A DNA stretch of 64,000 nt from Planctomycetota bacterium. GTDB lineage: Bacteria; Planctomycetota; UBA1135; UBA2386. Below the pieces are notes generated by a model. It searched no databases, was not told the DNA's origin, and saw only the letters and a program-made list of their open reading frames with translations. The position numbers and the translations under genes are program-made. Where the stretch lies: positions 833,001 through 897,000 of the forward strand of contig JADJPQ010000001.1 of assembly GCA_016713175.1 (NCBI GenBank), written 5' to 3'. Below are positions 1 to 9,484 of the stretch, piece after piece. Every line of letters begins with the position of its first letter. Position 1 is the stretch's first letter.

Positions 1-1124
1 GGGCCGACGGCCTGCTTCGCCAACGCGGTGGCCCGCACGACCACGCGATCGGCGGTGACGGTCACCTGCAACCCGTCCCACCAGGTGTCGCTCTGGACCG
101 GGCCGGTGCCGCCGACATCGAGTCCACGCTCGGTCAGGTACGTTCGCAATGCCTCGACCTCGAACATGCCGGTTGCTTCGGCCCAGCCGAGATGCGTGCG
201 GCCGTCGAGGACCGAAAGGCCAAGCAGGCAGCGGTCGATCCGGGCTCGGCCCCAGCACCGCGCCAGTTCGAACGGCGCTTCGCCGGGCCGGTCGACGATC
301 ATCTGGGCGCCGGCCAACGCGAGGTTGATGGGATCCGACCCGATCGCCAGCACCTGCTGCCAGAAGTCTTCGGCGGTCGAACGCCGTACTGCGGTGGCGA
401 TGTCGGGACGCGGCGCGAAGTGACGGAGGTCCAGCCAGAACCATGCATCGATGCCCGAGGTCGGCGGCGTCGCGGTCCACGGCGCTGGCGGAACGGCGGC
501 TCTGGCACCCATGGCAGCGAGCGCGTCGTTGGCGGCGTGGACCAGGAACGGATCGGCTTCGCGGCGCAGCGCTTCGAATTCGCCGCGGGCCGCCAGGCAG
601 TTCGTCTGTTGCAACAGCCTGGCGGCGACTTCGCGTTCGAGCAGGGCACGGCGTTGCAGCACGTCTGGCAGCCCGCGATCGATCGCTTCGGTCAGCAGCA
701 GCAGCCGTACGTCGGTTGGTGCGGTCTGCAGGCCGAGCTGGGTGCGGTGACGTTCGGCATCGATGGCGCCGAGCAGACTGCCGGGTTGTCGCAGGTTCGC
801 GGCCAGCCATGGCAGCGCGCTCTTCCAGGAGCGCAACCCTGCGCACAGCTCCTGTGGCAATGGGTCCGGCTGGCGGCCGGCGTGTGGCTGGCCGAGGAAC
901 GGCAGGCCGGCGTCGGTAGAGCCGCCGGCGGCAGGATTGGGGAACTGCACGACCGCGCCACTGGCATCGACGACCCATCGGGTGTCGTAGAGCGGCTTGC
1001 CGGCAGCATGCCTGGCCTCGACCGTCGCGCGCGGGACGTGCTCGATGCCCAGGTTGCGCGCTTGTTGCGCGGTCAGGGCTGCAGCAAGCAACAAGACCCC
1101 CGGGCAGAGCGCTCGTCCGTTCAT
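1..1124 (-). CDS. Unrecognised exported protein, partial (C-terminus off window)
   Basis: The ATG at 1124 opens a typical short signal peptide (MNGRALCPGVLLLAAALTAQ), and the frame stays open without a stop to base 1, so at least 373 residues are visible and the C-terminus is missing. After the signal the protein is leucine- and alanine-rich, probably helical, with no domain or catalytic motif I recognise. The opposite strand also holds long open frames, but these have no signal peptide and read as low-complexity Arg/Gln-rich shadows, typical of GC-rich DNA. The gene is divergent from the one starting at 1334; the 209 bp between them must hold both promoters. Location outside the cytoplasm is inferred from the signal peptide only. 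Confidence 0.7.
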   Translation of the reverse strand, partial: MNGRALCPGVLLLAAALTAQQARNLGIEHVPRATVEARHAAGKPLYDTRWVVDASGAVVQFPNPAAGGSTDAGLPFLGQPHAGRQPDPLPQELCAGLRSWKSALPWLAANLRQPGSLLGAIDAERHRTQLGLQTAPTDVRLLLLTEAIDRGLPDVLQRRALLEREVAARLLQQTNCLAARGEFEALRREADPFLVHAANDALAAMGARAAVPPAPWTATPPTSGIDAWFWLDLRHFAPRPDIATAVRRSTAEDFWQQVLAIGSDPINLALAGAQMIVDRPGEAPFELARCWGRARIDRCLLGLSVLDGRTHLGWAEATGMFEVEALRTYLTERGLDVGGTGPVQSDTWWDGLQVTVTADRVVVRATALAKQAVG

Positions 1125-1333
1125 TCGGGCATGGTATCGCGCTCCGGGTCTTGCCGGCTCGCTCCGGGGTGGAGTGGTGGACTCCTCGGCGAACACCGCG
1201 GGGGTCGGGGGCTTCGGGATCGCGGGCGGGGCCCGGACGCCATGGCCGTGCGCCGAGAAAAATGCATGCGCACGTCTGCCGTTGCTGGCGCGACGTCTTG
1301 GCAACAGCTCGTCGTCTGGCAACGGAGTCCCCC

Positions 1334-2689
1334 GTGAAATCCATGTGGTCGTGTCTGGTCCTCATCTTGGCTTGTTCTCCGGCCCAGGAGCCGCGGCGCG
1401 AGCCGTTCCTGCCGCCCACGCTGATGGATGCCGAGGAGAAGAAGTTCGACAAGGAGCGAGTCGACGCCCGGAATGCCGTGTTCGTCGCGCTGGATGCCGC
1501 CGCCAAGAACGCGGATCCGGCGGCCAGGCAACGGTGCGATGTCGATCGGAAGGCGTTCGCCGCTCGGGGCACCCTGCCGGCGTCGGTGCCCGACGCCGTG
1601 CGCATCTACGAGAACACCGTGATCGCGGCCGCCGGACGATTGCTCGACGCCTACGAGAAGAAGATCGAACGGTTGCGTCGACAGCTCCTCGACGACGAGG
1701 CGGATCGCCACGAACGCCAGTTGGAGCGGCGGCGTGGAGAACTCGAGCCGTTGTTCGAACGTGACCTGCGGACGCAGGTCGATCCGGTCAAGGCCGCCAG
1801 CAGCGGTGCCTGGTCCTGGCAAGGCACGACCCTGCAGAACGACGCCAAGGCAGCAAGCGTGCTGCGGCTGTTGCCGACGGGCGGCTTCCCGAACGAATAC
1901 CAGCTGCGGCTGCGGATCGACCATCGCGGTGACGAGGAGGATTGCAACCTGGTGTTCCCGTACCTGTTCGCCGGTCGACGAGCCTTCGGCATGATCACGC
2001 TCGGCCGCGGCAGCCTCGAAGTGCATGCGTTGCACGCCGAGGGCACCGAACAGAGGAAGCTGGCACCGGTCGCGGGATCGGCCGTGACCATCGTGGTCCA
2101 GACCGGAGTCGTGCGTGTGCTGGTGGGTGACCGCGAGGTGGCGACCGCCGATCCCGGCGCGCTGACGCCGCTGCCCGAGGACCTGACGAAGTCGCTGGGT
2201 GAGGCGAACGTGCCGTACCTGGTCACCGGCGTCGGCACCGCCGTGACGGTGAGTCAGTTGCGCCTGCGTTCGAGGGATGCTCGCACCGAGGCCAAGGCAG
2301 TGGTCAGGCCGACCAGCGTGCTGGGGGCGGGTGCGTCCCTGGTCGGTCGGTGGGACAGCAGCGATGCGCAGGCCGGCAAGTGTCGGACCATCGAAGTGCG
2401 CGCGCGGAACGGCAACACCGCCGAGATCGAAGTCGCGACCAACGGTGGCGATGTGTTCCTGTTCACGGTCGAGATCACCGGCCAACACCTGGTGGTCAAG
2501 GACATGGTGCACACACGCCCGGCCGGCAGGCGCACGTTCGCGCTCAGCGAGGTCACCGGCCGCGGTTGGGTCGAGGGCGGGAAGTTCACGTTTCGATTCG
2601 AAGTGCGGCGTCGCTTGCCCAAGCGCTCCGACGAATGGACCGGGCGCATCCGGGCGGAACTACCGAAGCCCGCCAGGCCGCCGAAGTAG
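1334..2689 (+). CDS. Exported protein of unknown function with coiled-coil N-terminal region
   Basis: A 451-residue product is read from a GTG at 1334; the in-frame ATG at 1343 is the alternative start. The N-terminus is a short hydrophobic signal ending LILACSPAQ. The Cys sits in a lipobox-like setting, so it may be a lipoprotein. Residues about 25-150 are charged and rich in Glu, Arg and Lys with heptad-like spacing, suggesting a coiled coil. The rest looks like beta-sandwich material, including a segment reading GEYQL-like and GDREVATAD-type strands similar to laminin-G or concanavalin folds, but I cannot name a family. Its frame extends upstream to 1151 without a signal sequence, which is why the later start was chosen. 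Confidence 0.75.
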   Translation: MKSMWSCLVLILACSPAQEPRREPFLPPTLMDAEEKKFDKERVDARNAVFVALDAAAKNADPAARQRCDVDRKAFAARGTLPASVPDAVRIYENTVIAAAGRLLDAYEKKIERLRRQLLDDEADRHERQLERRRGELEPLFERDLRTQVDPVKAASSGAWSWQGTTLQNDAKAASVLRLLPTGGFPNEYQLRLRIDHRGDEEDCNLVFPYLFAGRRAFGMITLGRGSLEVHALHAEGTEQRKLAPVAGSAVTIVVQTGVVRVLVGDREVATADPGALTPLPEDLTKSLGEANVPYLVTGVGTAVTVSQLRLRSRDARTEAKAVVRPTSVLGAGASLVGRWDSSDAQAGKCRTIEVRARNGNTAEIEVATNGGDVFLFTVEITGQHLVVKDMVHTRPAGRRTFALSEVTGRGWVEGGKFTFRFEVRRRLPKRSDEWTGRIRAELPKPARPPK

Positions 2690-2784
2690 GGGACAGGGCT
2701 CGGTCGCGGATTCCTGGCAGGGCACGCGCAGTGCTGGCGCACACCGGTTGGCAGCGTCGCCTGTGCGGCCTGCCAACTCACGTC

Positions 2785-5484
2785 ATGAACACCGCCACCC
2801 TCCTTGCCGCCGGCCTGTTGCTGGCCGTGACGCTGCCCGCGCAGCAGTTCTCCCCCGCCGCAATGCTCCCCGGTGACGACACCGTGGCGCCGTCCGCGGG
2901 CAACCAGAGTCGTCCGGCCATCGCTGCCGGTGGCGGCGGCCTGACGCTCGCGGTCTGGCAGGACGACCGTTCGAGCCTGGTCGACTCGGTGTTCGGCGAA
3001 CAGTTGGCCGGTTCCTCCGTTCCCGGCAACGTCGACATCTTCGGCGTGCTGCTCGACGCCCAGGGGCAGCCGTTGACGTTCCCGATCGTGATCAACCGCG
3101 ATGCCTACGACCAGCTCGACCCGAAGGTCGCCTGGAATGGCACCGAGTATCTGGTCGTGTTCTCCAGCAAGCGACCGACTGGCGTGTGGCATTCGCGCGG
3201 CATCTGGGCGACGCGGGTGACCGCTGCTGGCGTCGTGCGCGATCTGTCGCCGATCCAGATCGCCGACGATCCGGGGTTCGACGAACATTCACCGGCGATC
3301 ACGAGCCTCGGTGGCAACTGGCTGGTGACCTGGACCGATCTCGGCAGCAGTGGCTACGAAGTGATCCGCGGCGCCCTCGTACAGAGCAATGGGGCCGTCG
3401 GAGCATCGCGTGTACTGATCACGACGCCCGCGGGACTGCCGCCATCCGACGTGCAATTGGCGGCGGCGGGCGGCCGCTATGCCGCGATCTGGGGTCTGGC
3501 CTGGACCGCGGGCGCCCAGGTCGCGTTGTTCGACGCCGCGCTGCAGCCGGTCGGGGCACCGCTGACGTTGACGTCGGCGTCGGCCAGTCAGCCGGCGATC
3601 GGCAGCGATGGCAGTGGCTTCTTCGTCAGCTGGTTCAGCGCTACTGCGTTCGCCCTGGTCGGCTCGCCGCTCAGCGCGACGGGCGTGCTGGCGAATCCTG
3701 GCGGCAGGCTGTTGGTGCCCGGACCGATGCTGAACCCGAAGTTCGGCATCGCCCATGACGGCAGCGAATGGCTGGTGGCGTTCAACGACGACCCGAGCGT
3801 CCGCGCGCAGCGCGTCAGCGCCAACGGCACGCCGATCGGCGGCGCCTTCGTGGTGTCGACGTCGTCGCGGCAGAGTGCCGATTGCGTCGCCGGCAACGGC
3901 AATGGCCGGGTGCTGCTCGCGTGGTCGGACTCGCGCACGACGCCGCCGCCCTACGGGCTCGACATTGCTGATGTGTTCGCCTGCACGATCGCGACCGGCG
4001 GCGTCGTCGCGCCGGCCGTCCCGATCACGGTGTCGGCGCCGGCGCAGATCGATGCCCGGCTGGCCGGCTCGCCCGCGCAGGGCTTCCTGTTGGTCTGGCA
4101 GAGCCTGATCGCCGGCGTCACCACGTTCCTGGGTCGTGCGCTGGATGCGACCGGCAACACGATCGGCGCGCCGTTCGTGCTGCATTCCGGCAACCGGGCG
4201 CTGGGCTTCCTCGACGTTGCCGCCAACGGCCAGGAGTTCGCGGTGGCCTGGAGCGAGCTGCAGGGTACCGACATTTCGTCGCCGCCGCCCAATGTCTACT
4301 GCCGACGTTGCCGGTTGGATGGCACGTTGTTGGAGCCGGCGCCGGTGCTGGTGATGGAGGGCTATCGCGCGCGACTCGACGCGGTCGGCAGTGAGTTCCT
4401 GATCACGAGCATCTATCACCACGTGCAACGCCAATCGACGCCGCTCCTGCGCTACCGCCGCCTCGACGGCGCGACCGGCGCGTTCGTCGATGCGACACCG
4501 CGGGTCCTGCAGACCGGTGCCAACGCGCCGTTCGACGTCGTCGGCATGCGCGATCGCTGGTTGATCGTGTGGGGCGCGATGACCGGCGCGTTCGTGCTCG
4601 CCGATGGCACGCCGATGACGCCGTTCTACGCCGCGGATTGCGCCTCCTCGACGACCCGGATGCAGCTGGCCGTCGACGAGTCGGGCGATGAGGCCGTGGT
4701 GGCGTATCAGTATCGCTCGTCGTCGCCATTCCGGACCGACATCAGTCTGCGCCGGTTCCGATCGGATGGCACGTCGCCAGACCCGGTGACCGGGCCGACG
4801 GTCTCGACCGCCAACCAGGCCCAGCTGCGCCCGACGATCGCCTCGCTCGACGGCGAGTATCTGGTCGCCTGGGCCGACCATCGGGCGCAACTCGACATCG
4901 AACCTGGCATCGGTGACGTGTTCGCGGCGCGGCTGTCGCCTGCCGGTGCATTGCTCGATCCGAACGGTATTGCGGTGCACGCTCGGCCGGGCGCCGAAGG
5001 CGCGCCGACGCTGATCCGCAGCGGTCTCGGTCGCGCGCTGCTGGTGGCGTCGGTGCTCGACGAAGTCGCGTTTGGCACGCACCGGCTGATGCTCCAGAGC
5101 TATGCGAACGGATCCGCGGCGCCGTGGTCGACGGTCGGGACCGGCATCGCCGGGATCCGCGGCATACCGTCGCTGACCGGGTACGGAGTGTTGCAGCCAC
5201 AGACGTCGTTCGCACTGACGCTGGCCGACGCGCGGCCGGGGGCCCTGGCGCTGCTGGTGCTCGGTCTGACGCCGCAGAACACGCCGCTGCTCGGCGGCAC
5301 GCTGATCCCGGCACCGGGAGCCACGGTGCTCGGTTCGGTCGGCAACGACGGTCGGTCGGTGTTCTCGACCCTTTGGCCCCAGGGATTCGCCGGGGTGTCG
5401 CTGTGGGCGCAGCAGTGGGTGCTCGATCCGGCGGCGGTGCAGGGTGCGGCAGCCACGGCGGGGGCGTTGGGCGTCGGCCAGTAG
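2785..5484 (+). CDS. Large secreted beta-propeller-like repeat protein
   Basis: The product is 899 residues. The start at 2785 gives a clear signal peptide (MNTATLLAAGLLLAVTLPAQ); upstream in-frame codons give only low-complexity sequence. The body carries repeated blades of the kind G-x-x-x-L-V-x-W, with units such as EYLVVFSSK, NWLVTWTDL, GFFVSWFSA, EWLVAFNDD, RVLLAWSDS, GFLLVWQSL and EYLVAWADH at fairly even spacing, which suggests one or two beta-propellers. The last ~100 residues (TSFALTLADARPGALALLV onward) match the general pattern of a C-terminal tail seen on other secreted proteins in this window. No catalytic residues are evident. The gene sits 95 bp after the preceding one and 96 bp before the next, all on the same strand. 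Confidence 0.8.
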   Translation: MNTATLLAAGLLLAVTLPAQQFSPAAMLPGDDTVAPSAGNQSRPAIAAGGGGLTLAVWQDDRSSLVDSVFGEQLAGSSVPGNVDIFGVLLDAQGQPLTFPIVINRDAYDQLDPKVAWNGTEYLVVFSSKRPTGVWHSRGIWATRVTAAGVVRDLSPIQIADDPGFDEHSPAITSLGGNWLVTWTDLGSSGYEVIRGALVQSNGAVGASRVLITTPAGLPPSDVQLAAAGGRYAAIWGLAWTAGAQVALFDAALQPVGAPLTLTSASASQPAIGSDGSGFFVSWFSATAFALVGSPLSATGVLANPGGRLLVPGPMLNPKFGIAHDGSEWLVAFNDDPSVRAQRVSANGTPIGGAFVVSTSSRQSADCVAGNGNGRVLLAWSDSRTTPPPYGLDIADVFACTIATGGVVAPAVPITVSAPAQIDARLAGSPAQGFLLVWQSLIAGVTTFLGRALDATGNTIGAPFVLHSGNRALGFLDVAANGQEFAVAWSELQGTDISSPPPNVYCRRCRLDGTLLEPAPVLVMEGYRARLDAVGSEFLITSIYHHVQRQSTPLLRYRRLDGATGAFVDATPRVLQTGANAPFDVVGMRDRWLIVWGAMTGAFVLADGTPMTPFYAADCASSTTRMQLAVDESGDEAVVAYQYRSSSPFRTDISLRRFRSDGTSPDPVTGPTVSTANQAQLRPTIASLDGEYLVAWADHRAQLDIEPGIGDVFAARLSPAGALLDPNGIAVHARPGAEGAPTLIRSGLGRALLVASVLDEVAFGTHRLMLQSYANGSAAPWSTVGTGIAGIRGIPSLTGYGVLQPQTSFALTLADARPGALALLVLGLTPQNTPLLGGTLIPAPGATVLGSVGNDGRSVFSTLWPQGFAGVSLWAQQWVLDPAAVQGAAATAGALGVGQ

Positions 5485-5580
5485 GGCGGCCGCGGTCCGC
5501 CGTCGCACGTTCTTGCTGCCCGAAGTGGTGACCGTGGGGTGGGCTGCAACTGGTCGGCCCACGACTGCTATCGTGCGGTC

Positions 5581-7962
5581 GTGTTCGCTCGCGCTGTCAC
5601 CCTGCTCGGTGCCTGGTTGGCCGCCCTGTGCGGCGGTGCGGCGGTGCTGGCCCAACAAGAGGACGAGCCGCCGCCGCCACCACCACCACCACCACCGTGG
5701 CGGATCAAGATCGTCGGCGAACCGGACGGTCTGCCGCGGCCAGGGGTGCTGTTGCACCTAGCGACCGGACCGTCGACGCCGGCGACCGTCGACGCCGACG
5801 GGTTCCTGACCATGGAACCACCGCAGGTCCGCCGCCTGCGCTCGGCGACGACGTTCCGCTCGGGCCCGGATGGCGTGGTCGAACTGCCGGCCGGAACGGA
5901 GGCCGAGGTCTGGCGGGTGTTCGCGGGCGAGCCGTACTGGTTCACGCGTGCGCCAGAACGCGTGGGCGACGAGCAGGTCTGGGCGGTCGGCGAACGCGAA
6001 CCGGTAGGCGTCCGCGTGCTCGACGCCGCGCGGCGACCGGTCGCTGGCCTCGGCGTGGCGTTGCAGTCGGGAGGCCGCGAGCTGTCGTGGGCCCAGACCG
6101 ACGCGCAGGGTCGGGCGATGCTCGGCGTGCCGAAGGACCACACGGCACGGCTGCATCTGGCTCCGGCGGGTTGGATCGGCCCACTCGATGGCCTGCCGAC
6201 CATCGCGGCGGCGCGGTCGGGACGGCGCGGCGGCGATCTGGTGCTGCCACCGTTCGGCGTGTTGCGGTTCCGGGCGATCCGCGGTGGCCAGCCGGCGCGC
6301 GTGCGGCTCGGCAGCTACGCGCTGCGCTTTCCCGACGAGCCGACCTGGCTGGCGATGGGGGCCGCGAATGCCGAGCCCGAGGGCTTCGGGTTGCTGTTCC
6401 CCTGTGTGGCGACGGGTGTCCGGCTGGTCGGGCACGTGGATCTCGGCAGTCACCTCGCGGTCGATTGCCATGGTCCAGAGGTGCCGGGCGGAGTGCGAAC
6501 GGTCGATTGCGAAGTGCCGTGGCGCCCGGTGCTGCACGCGACCTCATCCGGGCCGGCGGTGCGGCACTCCGTTCCGCGCAGCGTGCAGGTGACGTTCGTC
6601 ACCGATGCTGGCGTGCACGAATCCGTCGCCGGACTGCGCGCCGATGGCGTGGTCGACTTCGGCACCACGCCGCTGCGCGGTCGTCGGTTGCTCGCCGTGG
6701 CCATCGATGCACCAGCCGAATCGGCCGAGCGCCCCGAGGCCTGGTCGGTCTGGCGTGCCTGCGATCACGATCTGTCGCAGGCGGTGATCGAGATCGGCGC
6801 GCTGCCGATGGCGCGTATCGAGCAGTTGCGCGGCCGCGTGGTGGACAGTGCCGGCAAGCCGGTGGCGCACGCGATCGTCTGGGTCCAGCCGCAGCCAGAT
6901 GGCGCGCAGTCGGCGCTGACGGCCGATACCGCAGGGCGGTTCGTCTGGCCCGGAGCCGTGCTGCGCGCTCGCGATGGTGCGCCGCTGGCGATCCGGGCGC
7001 AGGCCCGTCGTGACGGGCGGCGCAGCGAGGCTTCGGTGTTCGCCGGCGGCCACGCGCTGACCTTGACGCTCGTGGATCCCGTGGAGTCGGCGACGCGCCG
7101 GCCGGCACGCGTGGCGCGCGGAACGGTGACGCTGACCCTCGCCCCGAGCTCGCGCGCTGCCGAATTGGCCGCGAACATGGCGTTGGTGGCGACCACCGGC
7201 TTCGTGCGCTCGCGGCCAGAGGTCATCGTGCAGGACGACGGCGTGCGGCGCCTCACGTTCGATCGCCTCGAGGCCGGTCGCTACGCGTTGCGCGCGATGG
7301 ACAACCAGGGCCAGGTGGTGTTCCTGATGCACCGGCTCGAGGTTCCCGCCGAAGGCGCGTGCGGCGACCCCAGGCTGCTGGGGTTCCGGTCGAACGACGC
7401 GCCGGTCGTCCGCCATGTGCAGGTCGTCGATGCCCAGCGCGTGCCGATCGCCGGTGCGCGTGTCAGTGGCGTCGGGTTCATGGTCGCGACCGATGGCAAT
7501 GGCCGTGTGCAACTGTCGACCTACGATGCCGCGCCGTTGCCCGGACGTGTCGAAGTCCGGGGCCTGCGGCCGCTCGAGGTCGAAGACCTCGCCGACGGCC
7601 TGGCGGTGCAACCGCCACCGGCGAGCCAGGTCCGCGTCGTCATCGCCGGTCTGCCGGCCGGCGTCGCGTTGGACCGGATCGGGGTCTGGGTCCGCCACGA
7701 ACAACGCGAACGTTTCGAGGGACCGCGGGCTGCGCTCGGCGCCGACGGCACGGTCGCGGTGGCCACTCCGGTCGCCGGCAACTACCTGCTGTCGCTGCTG
7801 ATCGTGCCGCCGGGGCAGAAGGTCGACGATGCCAGCCGCTGGCGCGCCATCGGCATGCGCGCCGATCCGATCGCCATCGGCAACGACCCGCCGGCTGAGA
7901 TCCGCTGGGAACTCGATGCAGCGACGATCGAGCAGGTGCTGCAGGCGCTGGCCGAGAAGTGA
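5581..7962 (+). CDS. Secreted multi-domain beta-sandwich (carboxypeptidase-regulatory-like) protein
   Basis: The product is 793 residues from a GTG at 5581, placed so that the signal peptide (VTLLGAWLAALCGGAAVLAQ) is at the N-terminus; the frame is also open from a GTG at 5539. Directly after the signal is a run of ten prolines. Several units then match the carboxypeptidase regulatory (CarboxypepD_reg/SpaA-like) pattern, with strands such as VRVLDAARRPVAGLGVAL and GRVVDSAGKPVAHAIVWV followed by a T-D-x-x-G-R turn. These are usually Ig-like structural or adhesive modules. No enzyme motif is seen. It resembles the protein encoded at 44041-46197. A pair of hairpins lies just after the stop. Confidence 0.8.
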   Translation: MFARAVTLLGAWLAALCGGAAVLAQQEDEPPPPPPPPPPWRIKIVGEPDGLPRPGVLLHLATGPSTPATVDADGFLTMEPPQVRRLRSATTFRSGPDGVVELPAGTEAEVWRVFAGEPYWFTRAPERVGDEQVWAVGEREPVGVRVLDAARRPVAGLGVALQSGGRELSWAQTDAQGRAMLGVPKDHTARLHLAPAGWIGPLDGLPTIAAARSGRRGGDLVLPPFGVLRFRAIRGGQPARVRLGSYALRFPDEPTWLAMGAANAEPEGFGLLFPCVATGVRLVGHVDLGSHLAVDCHGPEVPGGVRTVDCEVPWRPVLHATSSGPAVRHSVPRSVQVTFVTDAGVHESVAGLRADGVVDFGTTPLRGRRLLAVAIDAPAESAERPEAWSVWRACDHDLSQAVIEIGALPMARIEQLRGRVVDSAGKPVAHAIVWVQPQPDGAQSALTADTAGRFVWPGAVLRARDGAPLAIRAQARRDGRRSEASVFAGGHALTLTLVDPVESATRRPARVARGTVTLTLAPSSRAAELAANMALVATTGFVRSRPEVIVQDDGVRRLTFDRLEAGRYALRAMDNQGQVVFLMHRLEVPAEGACGDPRLLGFRSNDAPVVRHVQVVDAQRVPIAGARVSGVGFMVATDGNGRVQLSTYDAAPLPGRVEVRGLRPLEVEDLADGLAVQPPPASQVRVVIAGLPAGVALDRIGVWVRHEQRERFEGPRAALGADGTVAVATPVAGNYLLSLLIVPPGQKVDDASRWRAIGMRADPIAIGNDPPAEIRWELDAATIEQVLQALAEK
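5668..5697 (+). repeat. Ten-codon polyproline tract with CCA microsatellite
   Basis: Ten consecutive Pro codons, six of them CCA in a row, follow the signal peptide of the 5581-7962 gene. Such a run could act as a stiff spacer in the exported protein, and as a simple repeat it could vary in length by slippage. Confidence 0.85.
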
Positions 7963-7977
7963 TGCCACCAACGACAA

Positions 7978-8038
7978 CGGGGGCACCCCGGAGTTCCGGA
8001 GCGCCCCCGCGGAGCAGGCCGTCGCGCGGTCGCGACGG
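7978..8038. terminator. Double hairpin between convergent genes (7962 and 8053)
   Basis: Two stem-loops lie between the ends of two convergent genes. The first pairs 7978-7992 with 7995-8009 (13 of 15 positions) around a 2-base loop. The second is a perfect 8-bp stem, 8019-8026 with 8031-8038, around the tetraloop CGGT. The second ends 14 bases from the stop of the minus-strand gene at 8053. There is no long T tract on either strand. The same pair of structures with the same spacing follows the paralogous gene ending at 9485, which supports a real transcription-end or RNA-stability role. Confidence 0.6.
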
Positions 8039-8052
8039 CGGTCATTGGCCGA

Positions 8053-9255
8053 TCAGCCGATGACGATCTGGTAGACGTCGCTGAGCGTCAGCGCCGGCGG
8101 CAGCACGCAGCCGCCCGCACCGAAGATCTCGACGCCCTGGGTGAAGACGTTGACGCCGATGTACGACGCGTCGCAGGGGATGTTCAGCGTGTTGCCGGTG
8201 CCGAAGTTCCAGCCGAACGCGCCGAGCAGCAGCGGGCAAGGCGAGCAGTTGCCGGGGGCGGTGTTCGGGGCGTTGACGTCCCAGGTGAAGAACGACACGC
8301 CGGTGATGCCGCCGAGCGCGGTGGTCACGGCGCCGCCGATGTTCGGGTTGCCGGTGACGCTGATGGTCAGGCCGCCCGCGCAGGTGCTGCTGTTCGCCAG
8401 GCCGATCGTGCCGGCGCCGGTGCCGACCGTGACGTTGAGGTCGAACGAGCCGTTGGCGCCGCCGAAGCCGCCGACGCGGATGAAGTAGGTGCTGCCCGCG
8501 GTCAGGGTCACCTGCAGCGTCGACTGCAGACCACAGAAGTCATCGTTGCAGCCGAGGCTGACCAGCGCCGCGCAGGTGCCGTCGAACACTTCCAGCGTGC
8601 TGTCGTAGGTCGTGTTCGTGCAGGTGTCGAACGTGTGCGGGCCCGAGCAGGTCGCCGCGTACGAGAACCAGACGTCTTCCGCGCCAGCGCCGCAGGGCCA
8701 GCCGGGCGCCGAGGTGGACGCGCCGACGTTGCTGAACGGGCCGTTCGGGCCGAGGTTGACCGGGATCGCCGTCGTGCATTCCTCGTTGGGCACACCGCCG
8801 CCGCCGCCCGAGCAGACGATGTTCAGGTCGAAGCTGCCGGTGGCGCTGCCGAAGCCGCCCACGCGGACGTAGTACGGGTTGCCGGCAGTCACGCCGATCG
8901 AGACCGTCGAACCGAGACCGCAGAAGTCGTCGTTGCAGATGCCGCCGGTCATGTTGCCGCACGGCTGCGCGACGCCGTCGAACACCTCGATCGTGGTGTC
9001 GTAGGTGCGCGTGGCGCTGCAGGTGTCGAGCGTCAGCGTGCCGGTGCAGGTCGCGACGTAGAGGAACCAGACGTCATTGCCGCCGGCGCCACATGGCCAC
9101 GCCGGAGCCGACGTGGTCGAACCGGCATTGCTGAACGGGCCGTTCAGGCCGTCGATGACGACGAGCGGGTTGGTGCATTCGTCGCCCTGGGCGACCGCGG
9201 TGGTGAGGAACATGGAACCGGCGACGAGGCCGGCGAGAGACATCGGGATGCGCAT
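8053..9255 (-). CDS. Secreted cysteine-rich repeat protein (two repeats), paralogue of 9485-11095
   Basis: The product is 400 residues. The ATG at 9255 gives the signal peptide MRIPMSLAGLVAGSMFLTTA; upstream codons are not signal-like. Two repeats of about 125 residues follow, each with blocks NGPFSN-G-x-STSAP, PWCGAG-type, DVWF-x-Y-x-A-TC, FDTC, a C-N-D-D-x-CGL block and RVGGF. They resemble pre-peptidase C-terminal (PPC) type beta-sandwiches with paired cysteines that probably form disulfides outside the cytoplasm. The C-terminal ~130 residues (from about GTIGLANSSTCAGG to SDVYQIVIG) are almost identical to those of the neighbouring paralogue. The function is not known, but surface or extracellular location is likely. 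Confidence 0.85.
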   Translation of the reverse strand: MRIPMSLAGLVAGSMFLTTAVAQGDECTNPLVVIDGLNGPFSNAGSTTSAPAWPCGAGGNDVWFLYVATCTGTLTLDTCSATRTYDTTIEVFDGVAQPCGNMTGGICNDDFCGLGSTVSIGVTAGNPYYVRVGGFGSATGSFDLNIVCSGGGGGVPNEECTTAIPVNLGPNGPFSNVGASTSAPGWPCGAGAEDVWFSYAATCSGPHTFDTCTNTTYDSTLEVFDGTCAALVSLGCNDDFCGLQSTLQVTLTAGSTYFIRVGGFGGANGSFDLNVTVGTGAGTIGLANSSTCAGGLTISVTGNPNIGGAVTTALGGITGVSFFTWDVNAPNTAPGNCSPCPLLLGAFGWNFGTGNTLNIPCDASYIGVNVFTQGVEIFGAGGCVLPPALTLSDVYQIVIG

Positions 9256-9406
9256 GATGGAGTCAGAAGTGGGGAAAAGAATCCGGCAGCGGGGCTGACT
9301 GCCCCCGACAGAAGGGTGTCGAGGGGTAAACAGCATACGCGCGTCGGTGGGTTCGGGGAGGGGGGACTTCGCGGGTTGCGGCGAGACTGTCGGCCGCAAA
9401 CACAAC

Positions 9407-9469
9407 GGGGCGCCCCGGTAAACCGGAGCGCCCCGCCGAGTCCGCGATGCCGTCGCGCCTTCGCGACGG
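9407..9469 (-). terminator. Double hairpin after the 9485-11095 gene
   Basis: On the minus strand, 15 bases after the stop at 9485, there is a perfect 8-bp stem (9450-9457 with 9462-9469) around CCTT. It is followed by a 13-bp stem with one mismatch (9407-9419 with 9422-9434) around a 2-base loop. This is the same two-hairpin arrangement found after the paralogue at 8053. It separates the two tandem genes, so they are probably transcribed as separate units. Confidence 0.6.
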
Positions 9470-9484
9470 ATGCGGTCAGGTCGA

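Noticed and set aside
192..1337. 381-codon open frame on the plus strand
   Set aside because: It is antisense to the signal-peptide gene on the minus strand, has Arg/Gln-rich low-complexity sequence, and has no start signal.
3289..5757. 822-codon minus-strand open frame
   Set aside because: It is an Arg/His/Gln-rich shadow of the plus-strand repeat gene, which has the signal peptide and repeat pattern.
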